Source of the DNA: Bacteroidales bacterium
Lineage (GTDB): Bacteria; Bacteroidota; Bacteroidia; Bacteroidales; UBA1715
Direction of reading: 5' to 3'
Length of the DNA: 45,081 nucleotides
Assembly (NCBI GenBank): GCA_016714605.1
Contig: JADKDL010000034.1
Span: forward strand, 1 to 45,081
Positions within the stretch are counted from its first letter, which is position 1. The number at the start of each line of letters is the position of its first letter. The position numbers and the translations under genes are program-made. Below are positions 1 through 7,807 of the stretch, in pieces. The notes under the pieces were generated by a model, which was given only the letters and a program-made list of their open reading frames with translations, did not search any database and was not told the DNA's origin.

Positions 1-337
1 ATTCTGTCAAGAATGGATGCAGAAATGGTTCACCTTGAAAAAATATATTAGCATAAATAGTGTTTCTTTTAATTTCCGAGATTGTTTTTTTAAACAATTG
101 AAATTCAATATCTTTTTTTACTCTTTTTGAAGTGTTATTCCCAGTTGGGCATTCAGTGCAAGCTAAATTGCATCTGTTTGTAGGTTCAATTGAAATAAAT
201 GCAGGTTTACCCCAAATCATAGCTCTTTTAGAAAATCTACTAATATTGAAGCTGAGATACAATTTCAATAAATTGAATAGCTTTGTAAATGTTAAATATG
301 AAATTATCCGAAAAGATAGAATTATTGAATAAGTCAA
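1..337 (-). CDS. Radical SAM/SPASM-type protein, partial (runs off left edge)
   Basis: Reading the minus strand from about position 337 to the left edge gives an open frame that ends with the window, so it is 3'-truncated. It contains a radical SAM cluster motif CNLACTEC (CX3CX2C) preceded by ISIEPTNR, and downstream FQGEPFLHP, which matches the GEP motif of the family. The N-terminal SRFSKRAMIWGKPAF stretch is typical of SPASM-domain radical SAM proteins of Bacteroidota. The enzyme would bind a 4Fe-4S cluster and cleave S-adenosylmethionine; the substrate cannot be told. No ATG precedes the motif at a family-like distance: the open frame has a TTG at 337 and an internal ATG at 220, so the start is uncertain. 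It is divergent from the LuxE-like gene. Confidence 0.85.
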   Translation of the reverse strand, partial: MTYSIILSFRIISYLTFTKLFNLLKLYLSFNISRFSKRAMIWGKPAFISIEPTNRCNLACTECPTGNNTSKRVKKDIEFQLFKKTISEIKRNTIYANIFFQGEPFLHPFLTE

Positions 338-493
338 TTGTAGTATATTTGAGATAATAATTTTTGCAAAAAAACACTAAAAAATATATAAATATGCGAT
401 TTGTATTTATTAGACGATTTCAAAACGCATTAATTCAATACATTTTTATTGATTTGCAAAAATATCCAATTTTAATATCATCTGAAAGGAATA

Positions 494-1497
494 ATGTTGC
501 AAAAAAATAAAGAATTAGAAAATCTAAGTAAGCAGATTTTTACAATTTCTTCTACAAGTGAATTTGAACAATTGGCGTTGCAAATTTTTAGATTCCAATA
601 TGCTCATAATGCTGTATATAAATTGTATGTAGATGCGTTAAACTGCAATGTATCTGAAATAGTACAAATTGAGCAAATACCTTTTTTACCAATTGATTTT
701 TTTAAAACGCATCAAATTGTATGTTCATCAGGTAAGGTTGATAAAATATTTTCTAGTTCGGGAACAACCGGAAAAAACACAAGCAAACATTTTGTAAATG
801 ATATTTCACTTTACGAATCATCTTTTACAAAGGCTTTTGAAATCTTTTACGGTGCTAATAATTCTTATAAAATATTGGCTTTACTGCCAAATTATTTGGA
901 ACGTACCGACTCATCGTTGGTATATATGGTTGATTATCTGATAAAAAAGTCTTACAACCATAAGAGTGGATTTTATAGAGATGATTATGAAAAACTACAT
1001 ACAGAAATTTTAGACAGTGAAAACAAAAAAACGCCAACCCTACTTATAGGCGTAAGTTATGCACTTTTGGAGTTTGCTGCAAAGTATACATTACCAATGA
1101 ATAATACAATTTGTATAGAAACCGGAGGGATGAAAGGCAGACATAAAGAAATTACAAAAATTGAAATGTATGAGATTTTAAGAACTTCATTTCCAGGTAT
1201 CAAAATTCATAGCGAATATGGTATGACCGAACTTCTAAGTCAGTCATATTCAAGTAATAATGCACAGTATAAAACTCCACCTTGGATGAGAATACTGATA
1301 AGAGATTTGTACGATCCTTTTTCTTATTTACAAAACGGACAAAGAGGTGGAATAAACGTTATAGACTTGGCTAATATTAATTCTTGTAGTTTTATTGAAA
1401 CCCAAGATATTGGTTCTAAAATGACACCTTTTTCACCATAGAAGGACGAGCAGACAATAGAGAATTGAGAGGCTGTAATATGCTGATTGATTTTTAG
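494..1497 (+). CDS. LuxE-type acyl-protein synthetase family protein, frameshifted near the 3' end
   Basis: The protein resembles the LuxE/acyl-protein synthetase branch of the adenylate-forming superfamily. A Ser/Gly/Thr-rich motif (FSSSGTTGKNTSKH, about residues 87-100), LLPNYLERTDSSLVYM, ETGGMKGR and SEYGMTELLSQ match that family. Such enzymes activate an acyl or similar acid with ATP; the Bacteroidota members have no known substrate. The first frame stops at 1441 (315 aa). Adding one A to the AAAA run at 1418-1421 continues it as FFTIEGRADNRELRGCNMLIDF, the expected family ending, to a stop at 1495-1497 (334 aa). The gene is therefore either freshly broken or carries a sequencing error. 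An AGGA-like sequence lies just upstream of the ATG. It is divergent from the radical SAM gene; no operon partner is visible. Confidence 0.85.
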
Positions 1498-1541
1498 TTC
1501 GGTTAATTACAATTATTAATTATGTGCAAGAAGCTTTACCA

Positions 1542-1571
1542 TTTGTAGGAATGATTAAGGAAATACATTTG
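1542..1571 (+). promoter_or_regulatory. Orphan housekeeping-type promoter
   Basis: TTTG at 1542-1545, an 18-nt gap, then TACATTTG at 1564-1571 followed by C. This is a full match to the Bacteroidota -33/-7 pattern TTTG / TAnnTTTG. No gene follows on the plus strand; a transcript would start near 1577 and meet the hairpin at 1630-1664, giving an RNA of about 90 nt. An in-frame 19-codon reading frame starts at the ATG near 1591, with no recognisable similarity. Confidence 0.45.
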
Positions 1572-1625
1572 CATCTTTCAATTTTTTTAATGACTTATTC
1601 TAAACTAAACCCAATTTGTTATATA

Positions 1626-1664
1626 GAAAAAGCCGGAGTATATCATTAAGATAAGCTCCGGCTT
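1626..1664. terminator. Intrinsic terminator downstream of X1 (also faces LuxE side)
   Basis: AAGCCGGAG (1630-1638) pairs with CTCCGGCTT (1656-1664). On the minus strand the stem is followed by a T run, so it fits termination of the T9SS gene ending at 1686. The same hairpin with the same loop recurs at 5097-5131, after X2, as part of the duplication. Confidence 0.75.
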
Positions 1665-1685
1665 AATTTATTTTAAAAATTCAAA

Positions 1686-4349
1686 TTATTTTATAATTAC
1701 TTTTTCTGTAATTGTTTCCAATCCGTTAGTTATTAGTAAGGTATATGAACCTGAAGGTTTCTTGCTAACATCAAATGTAGCAGATTGTCCATCAAATGCA
1801 CCAATTAATTCACTTACACCTGACATATCGACCAAGCTAACTTGTTTGTTTCCTGTGAGAGATGCAGTAATATTCAATTGTGCAGCTACTGGATTTGGTG
1901 AAACAAAAATAGAAGGTGTATTTTTATCAAGACCAGTTTCAACTTTTAACACCGGTAGTTTTTCAACGAATGTACTGATAGTTGTATTTGTAACTACAGC
2001 CGGATTGAAATCGAAGAAGATATGAGCGGTGTTATTTACCACGGTTCTATCTGCCATTCCAGTTTTAGGTTTTATTGAATACTGTAAATAACCATTGCTA
2101 CCCGCTGCATCTGCACTTTCGTAAGGCAGCTTTATATTGGTAAAATAGAAAGTAATTATGTTGCCATCAATAGCATACGTCATATTATGACTAGCAGTCA
2201 TAAACTCAAAGCTTGAAATATCCATTTTCTCATCAATGGTATCTTTTATATAAATATCATAAGCTTCGCCAGTTCCTTTATTCTGGAAACGAATGGTGTA
2301 TGTAAGTTCAGAATTAAGCAGTACAAAACCTTCTTCCAACATAGACGGTGTAACCGCTTTATCATTAGGGTCATAAGAATTTCTAATAATATCAGCAGTT
2401 TCAAAAGTATTATCTTCTGGCCAAACATCTGTATATGCAGAAAGCACCTCTACATGAGTGAAAATGGTATCGCCACCTATTTTCCAGTTAGGTTTTACAA
2501 TAAATGGAAAAGAATAAACAAGTGTACTTAATTCTTGTACTGTTCCAAGCTTAACGGTAATGGTACTATCGGTTAGTGTTGCATTATTAAACTCAATTGG
2601 TACAATATCCATCAATGAAGCATTATATGTAAATTTTAATGAAACATTTTCTTGTACATTTCCTGAGTTTTTAACTGTAAGATAATAATAAACATCTCTA
2701 CCTACTGCAATGATATTAGAAGGAATTGCACTAACAGAAAGATCGTAATTATCTTTTATTCTGAATCGAAAATCAACATTTTCTGCAAAGAGTTTTTCGT
2801 TATTAAGCGTTACTACAATCTCTTCATTACTTAGAGTTTCAACATTTTTACCCATTTCTTGAACAGAGAGTGTATATGTTCCTAATTTATCGGTCTGGAA
2901 GCTATAATTTCCATCTAAATCGGTACTTATTACAGTATTTGTTTCCTTTACAAGAACAGATTTGTTGCTAATAGCTTTATCATAATCAACATCAAAAATA
3001 CCATCATTATTCTGATCGTAGAAGAGTCTGCCGGAAATTGTATAGGCTTTCACAGATAAATAAAATGGAATTGTATCACCCAAGCAATTTTCATTTTCTT
3101 GTCGAGCAATGAAAACAGATTCGCCTGTTTTAAAGATATTTGGAGAAAAAGAAGTTCCTTCTCCTATTTTATTCATTTTAGAATCATACCAAACTGAATT
3201 TTCAGTAACTTCAAAAACCGGAGCTGTTTCATGTAAGAACATATTCACTTCTCTAGGAGAAATTGCATTTGGTTCTTCTAAGCAAGGAAGTATAGTATAG
3301 CTTAAAGTTAATCCTTGGGAACATCCATTAAGAGGGTGATAAATTTCAACAAATAAATAATGGTAACCTAATTCTGTAAATGGAGGAGTATAAGTTCCAG
3401 AACATACTGGCTCTAAATGTTCAGTAAACCAAGTTACAGTTTCACCTTCTGTAAAGATATTGGTTAGGCTTATTGGCATAGGTTGTTGATTTATCTTTCT
3501 AGTAAATTCAGTTGTTTCAAGAGTTGGTATTTGAGTTGTGCAAGTTTTATATACATAAATTGGGATTCTTCTGCTTTCGCACGATGTAGATGGAATGAAT
3601 TCAGTGATATAATATACAAATGTACCATAAAAATTAAACAACTCAGGAGTGTATGAAGATACACCTTGAGCTAATAGATTACCAACGGCATCATACCATC
3701 TAAATGAGGTTTCTTCATCTGGATTGCCAGTGGTTACTGATAAAGTCGGTATATTATTATTTTCAACCATATATTCTACAACCTCTGCAACCGGTGGATT
3801 GGCATTACATTCAAATACAGAATAGTTGACAGAAACGGGTTCACTTTGACAATTATTGGTCTGGTCATAAGCAACAACTTGTAATGCATAAGAACCTGTT
3901 ATTGACGTGTTTGGAATATACGTATTACCTTCTGTCACCATTCCAATAGATGGTTGCCATCTGAATTGATACATAAAAGCAGAAGATGCTGTAAATACAA
4001 CGTTATCTCCCAAAAAAATACCTTCTAGATAATTCACATGCGGAACTGGAACTTCAACAACTTCTAGATTTACAGAGCTAAATTTTGTACAACCTACTGG
4101 CTGTATCAGATACGTATAATTTCCTGCAGGCATTATCATTGTCATCATTCCCATTGGATTATATGTACTACCTGTATGAAGCAAGTTAGTATCTGCATCA
4201 TACCAATTCACATCTATGTCCGCGTTCAATGTTGGATTGTCACCAAAACATTTAACAAGGCTTATGTCATTTAAAATAATATCGCATTGTGCTTGCGCAA
4301 AATTAATTGCTCCAAGGAGGAGGGCTAAGAATAGATAGAATTTTTTCAT
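1686..4349 (-). CDS. T9SS type A sorting domain protein with Ig-like and SdrD-B-like domains (copy X1)
   Basis: An 887-aa secreted surface protein. It has a signal peptide (residues 1-20, ending AQA), several Ig/PKD-like segments with recurring TSFRWYDA and SVWYDS motifs (about 25-430), an SdrD-B/CNA-B-like domain starting ISGRLFYDQNNDG with Ca-binding-type acidic residues (about 432-510), DUF11-like sheet domains, and a conserved SYDPNDKAVTPSM...NNTAHIFFDFNPAVVTN module (about 659-800; I believe this is DUF7619, from memory). It ends in a C-terminal type A sorting domain (SVSPNPVAA...EKVIIK, about 813-887). The sorting domain implies export through the T9SS and attachment to or release from the cell surface. 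The role is probably adhesive or structural; no catalytic motif is seen. X2 (5153-7557) is its paralogue; X1 has an additional domain of roughly 80 aa after residue 95 that X2 lacks. Confidence 0.9.
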   Translation of the reverse strand: MKKFYLFLALLLGAINFAQAQCDIILNDISLVKCFGDNPTLNADIDVNWYDADTNLLHTGSTYNPMGMMTMIMPAGNYTYLIQPVGCTKFSSVNLEVVEVPVPHVNYLEGIFLGDNVVFTASSAFMYQFRWQPSIGMVTEGNTYIPNTSITGSYALQVVAYDQTNNCQSEPVSVNYSVFECNANPPVAEVVEYMVENNNIPTLSVTTGNPDEETSFRWYDAVGNLLAQGVSSYTPELFNFYGTFVYYITEFIPSTSCESRRIPIYVYKTCTTQIPTLETTEFTRKINQQPMPISLTNIFTEGETVTWFTEHLEPVCSGTYTPPFTELGYHYLFVEIYHPLNGCSQGLTLSYTILPCLEEPNAISPREVNMFLHETAPVFEVTENSVWYDSKMNKIGEGTSFSPNIFKTGESVFIARQENENCLGDTIPFYLSVKAYTISGRLFYDQNNDGIFDVDYDKAISNKSVLVKETNTVISTDLDGNYSFQTDKLGTYTLSVQEMGKNVETLSNEEIVVTLNNEKLFAENVDFRFRIKDNYDLSVSAIPSNIIAVGRDVYYYLTVKNSGNVQENVSLKFTYNASLMDIVPIEFNNATLTDSTITVKLGTVQELSTLVYSFPFIVKPNWKIGGDTIFTHVEVLSAYTDVWPEDNTFETADIIRNSYDPNDKAVTPSMLEEGFVLLNSELTYTIRFQNKGTGEAYDIYIKDTIDEKMDISSFEFMTASHNMTYAIDGNIITFYFTNIKLPYESADAAGSNGYLQYSIKPKTGMADRTVVNNTAHIFFDFNPAVVTNTTISTFVEKLPVLKVETGLDKNTPSIFVSPNPVAAQLNITASLTGNKQVSLVDMSGVSELIGAFDGQSATFDVSKKPSGSYTLLITNGLETITEKVIIK

Positions 4350-4551
4350 TTTTAATGTTTAATGATTCAAATTATTTGTTTAAATATACGGGAAATACAA
4401 AAACCAATTTATTTTGTGATTTTAAAAAGAAAATCAATTACACGTACAAGGAATTGTCATAGTCTCGAAACCTAGATGGTGTTATTGTAAAAAAAGTTGC
4501 ATGTAAAAATAATATTATTTTTAAAATTCAAATATTATTTCTCTAAATAAA

Positions 4552-4576
4552 AAAGAATGGTTGAAAACCATTCTTT
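4552..4576. terminator. Hairpin terminator of the vanished Y1 gene
   Basis: AAAGAATGGTT (4552-4562) and AACCATTCTTT (4566-4576) form a perfect 11-bp stem with A and T tracts on either side. It sits just beyond the stop codon of the Y1 remnant, in the position that the hairpin at 7748-7780 has relative to Y2. Confidence 0.6.
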
Positions 4577-4588
4577 ATTGTAATAATT

Positions 4589-4809
4589 CTATTTTACCAA
4601 TAAACTACGTTGAGCTATATAAACCCCATTGATTTCTAGAACTACAAAATAAGTACCTGTAGCAAGGTTTTCTCTGGAAAGAATAGTTTCAGAGCCTGTT
4701 GGAATAATCTCTTGAACTACCACCCTAATTCATTTACAATTTTAATTGTTTGTAATTTAATGTTCTCAATCAAAATTAAGGTGCTCGTAGTCATATGATT
4801 AGGATAAAC
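4589..4809 (-). pseudogene. Remnant of a duplicate of the 1311-aa T9SS protein (Y1, C-terminal sorting domain only)
   Basis: On the minus strand this stretch is closely similar to the last about 70 codons of the gene at 7808-11743, ending in I-A-Q-R-S-L-L-V-K-stop where Y2 ends I-A-Q-S-I-L-L-V-K. It matches the T9SS type A domain. A one-base deletion near 4725 (CTACCACCC against CTACCACACC in Y2) breaks the frame, and similarity stops at about 4809 where a repetitive element begins. There is no start or N-terminal part. It is the relic of a gene that once lay between X1 and X2. Confidence 0.8.
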
Positions 4810-4811
4810 TC

Positions 4812-4884
4812 GCTCTGCACCGTGAAAAAATAATCTTATTTATACCATTTTTTAGAATGAAGCAGGACGTCTCGTCCGGTCATA
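4812..4884. repeat. Composite 73-bp dispersed repeat, copy 1
   Basis: The order is CTCTGCACCGTG, an A-rich spacer, TAATCTTATTTATACC, a T-rich spacer, the palindrome GGACGTCTCGTCC (4865-4877), then GGTCATA. The same order recurs at 23599-23670 with few differences. It begins exactly where similarity of the Y1 remnant to Y2 ends. Confidence 0.7.
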
Positions 4885-4986
4885 GTAAGGTTTTATAAGC
4901 CAAGTGGTAGTATAAAAAAGTTATTTACATGTTTTTGCTTAATCATAAATCAAAAATAATGAACAGGTTACAATTATAGATTGACT

Positions 4987-5060
4987 GGACGAGACGTCCT
5001 ACTATATTATACAAATAATGATAAAAACCACCGTGGTTGCAGTGGTTGCAGAGCACCTCG
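4987..5060. repeat. Inverted copies of the same repeat motifs
   Basis: GGACGAGACGTCC (4987-4999) is the exact reverse complement of the palindrome at 4865-4877. TGCAGAGCACC at about 5047-5057 is the reverse complement of GGTGCTCTGCA found at 23546 and 23596. This pair of motifs closes the block that replaced the body of Y1. Confidence 0.55.
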
Positions 5061-5096
5061 GAAGCTGTAAAACAAATCATATTTACAAAAATGAAA

Positions 5097-5131
5097 AAGC
5101 CGGAGTATATCATTAAGATAAGCTCCGGCTT
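5097..5131. terminator. Intrinsic terminator after X2
   Basis: AAGCCGGAG / CTCCGGCTT stem identical, including the loop, to the one at 1630-1664. It lies downstream of the minus-strand gene ending at 5153 and marks one edge of the duplicated unit. Confidence 0.75.
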
Positions 5132-5152
5132 AATTTATTTTAGAAATTCAAA

Positions 5153-7557
5153 TTACTTTATAATTACTTTTTCTGTAATTGTTTCCAATCCGTTAGTTAT
5201 TAGTAAGGTATATGAACCTGAAGGTTTCTGGCTAACATCAAATGTAGCAGATTGTCCATCAAATGCACCAATTAATTCACTTACACCTGACATATCGACC
5301 AAGCTAACTTGTTTGTTTCCTGTGAGAGATGCAGAAATATTCATTTGCGCAGCTACAGGGTTTGGTGAAACAGAAATAGCAAGTGTATTCTCATCAAGAC
5401 CAGTTTCAACTTTTAACACCGGTAGTTTCTCAACAAATGTACTAATAGTTGAATTTGTAACTACAGCCGGATTGAAATCGAAGAAGATATGAGCGGTGTT
5501 ATTTACCACGGTTCTATCTGCCATTCCGGTTTTAGGTTTTATTGAGTACTGTAAATAACCATTGCTTCCCGCTTCATCTGCACTTTCGTAAGGCAACATT
5601 ATATTAGTAAAATAGAATGTAATTATGTTACCATCAATAGCATACGTCATATTATGACTAGCAGTTATAAACTCAAAGCTTGAAATATCCATTTTCTCAT
5701 CAATGGTATCTTTTATATAAATATCATAAGCTTCGCCGGTTCCTTTATTCTGGAAACGAATGGTGTATGTAAGTTCAGAATTAAGCAGAACAAAACCCTC
5801 TTCCAACATAGACGGTGTAACCGCTTTATCATTAGGGTCATAAGAATTTCTAATAATATCAGCAGTTTCACAAGTATTATCTTCTGGCCAAACATCTGTA
5901 TATACAGAAAGCACCTCTACATGAGTGAAAATGGTATCGCCACCTATTGTCCAGTCGGGTTTTACAATAAACGGAAAAGTATAAACAAGTGTACTTAATT
6001 CTTGTACTGTTCCTAGCTTAACGGTAATGGTACTATCGGTTAGTGTTGCATTATTAAACTCAATTGGTACAATATCCATCAATGAAGCATTATATGTAAA
6101 TTTAAAAGATACATTTTCTTGAACTTTACCTGAATTTTTAACCGTAACATAGTAACTAACACTTCTTCCTACTGCAATGATATTAGATGGAACGGCAATT
6201 ACAGACAAATCGTAATTATCTTTTATTTTGAATCGAAAATCAACATTTTCTTCATACGGTTTTTCGTTATTGAGCGTTACAACAATTTCTGTATTGTCAA
6301 GACTTTCAACATTATCACCCATTTCTTTTACCGAAAGCGTATATGTTCCTAACTTATCAGTCTGGAAGTTAGAATTTCCATTTAAATCGGTACTAATTAC
6401 AGCATTTGTTTCTTTAATATAAATAGATTTTCTAGATATACCTTTTTCATAGTTAACATCAAAAAATACCATCATTATTCTGGTCATAAAAAGTCTACCG
6501 GTAACAGAGTAGGCTTTCACATTTAGGTAAAAAGGAGTTGACTCACCCATACAAATATCAGTTACTTGTCGTGCAATGAAAACAGATTCACCTGTTTTAA
6601 AGATATTTGGAGAAAAAGAGGTTCCTTCACCTATTTTATTCATTTTTGAATCATACCAAACGGAATTTTCAGTAACTTCAAATACAGGAGCAGTTTCATG
6701 TAAGAATATATTCACTTCTCTAGAAGAAATTGCATTTGGTTCTTCTAAACAAGGAAGTATAGTATAATATATATACGTTCCTACTGAGGTACATTCATTA
6801 AGTGAGTTATAGATTTCAACATATATAACATAGTTGCCAACTTCTGTAAATGGAGGTGTAAAGGTTTCTGAACTCACTGTTTCTAAACTATCAACTGACC
6901 AAATTGCAGTTTCACCTTCAGCCAAGATATTGGTTAAGCTTAATGGCGTAGGTTGTTGATTCACTATTCTTGAAATTTTTGTAGATTCAAGAGTAGGTTT
7001 TTGAGGTCGGCATGTGTTGTCTACTTTTAAGCGACTCTTCTACTTTCGCACCATGTAAATTCATCAAATTCAGAAACATAATAGGTATTTGTTTCATCTG
7101 TAGCAGGAACAAATATATACTCTCCTTCAGCTATTTGAATTCCAAAAGCATTATACCATCTAAATGAGGTTCTTTTATCAGGATTGCCAGTAGTTACGAT
7201 TAGAGTTGGCGTAATGTTATTTCTAATTATATAAGTTGTGATTTCTGCAATTGGAGGATTGGTTTCTACAACGTTAAGATTTAATTTAGAAATTTCAGTA
7301 CATCCCACAGCTTGAATAAGATAGTTGTATTCTCCTACAGACATTTCCATCATCATCATTCCCATTGGGTTAAACGTATTACCTGTATGAAGCAAGTTAG
7401 TATCTGTATCATACCAATTTAAATTTGTACCTGCGTCAATAGTAGGATCATCACCATAACACTTGGTAATACTATTATAAGGAAAAATATAATCGCATTG
7501 TGCATGCGCAAAATTTATTGCTCCTAAGAGGGCAAAAAAGAGATAGATTTTTTTCAT
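5153..7557 (-). CDS. T9SS type A sorting domain protein, paralogue of X1, frameshifted (X2)
   Basis: Paralogue of the 1686-4349 gene: signal peptide MKKIYLFFALLGAINFAHA, WYDTDTNLLHTG segment, Ig-like repeats, SdrD-B-like domain, DPNDKAVTPSM module and T9SS sorting domain. The N-terminal part (7557-7027) ends CESRRVA-stop. One base added near 7030 continues it as RRVRLKVDNTCRPQKPTLEST into the C-terminal part (start usually called at 6964), aligning without gaps to X1; the joined protein is 801 aa. A second defect is a compensated pair of one-base shifts at about 6465-6485 that turns the X1 sequence FYDQNNDGIFD into FMTRIMMVFFD and removes the acidic Ca-binding-like motif. It may be a decaying duplicate, or sequencing error in T runs may account for part of this. 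Confidence 0.85.
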
Positions 7558-7747
7558 TTTTTAAAATTAAAATTTAATATTTTGTTTAGTGATATTGAAA
7601 AAATTACAACATGATATTTTGAGTTTAAAAAAGGAAATCAGCTTACATGGCTAGTTTTTGTAAAGTTCATTAACAATTAGATAGTGTTTTTGTTGAAAAA
7701 GTTGCATTTAAAAAAGAATAAATATTATTAATATCAGGTAATTGTAT

Positions 7748-7780
7748 AAAAAAGGGAATGTTGAAAAACATTCCCTTTTT
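7748..7780. terminator. Bidirectional-looking terminator after Y2
   Basis: AAAAAGGGAATGTT / AACATTCCCTTTTT stem around a short GAAA-type loop, with T runs on both strands. It follows the stop of the minus-strand gene ending at 7808. Confidence 0.75.
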
Positions 7781-7807
7781 ATACAAATTCTATTTCATTA
7801 CAAAACT

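Noticed and set aside
132..332. Plus-strand reading frame of 66 codons
   Set aside because: It lies opposite the radical SAM coding sequence, which has the CX3CX2C and GEP motifs; the plus-strand frame has no recognisable features.
5037..5492. Plus-strand reading frame of 151 codons opposite the end of X2
   Set aside because: It is the mirror of the conserved sorting domain; the same mirror frame appears opposite X1 (1762-2025), explained by the minus-strand gene.
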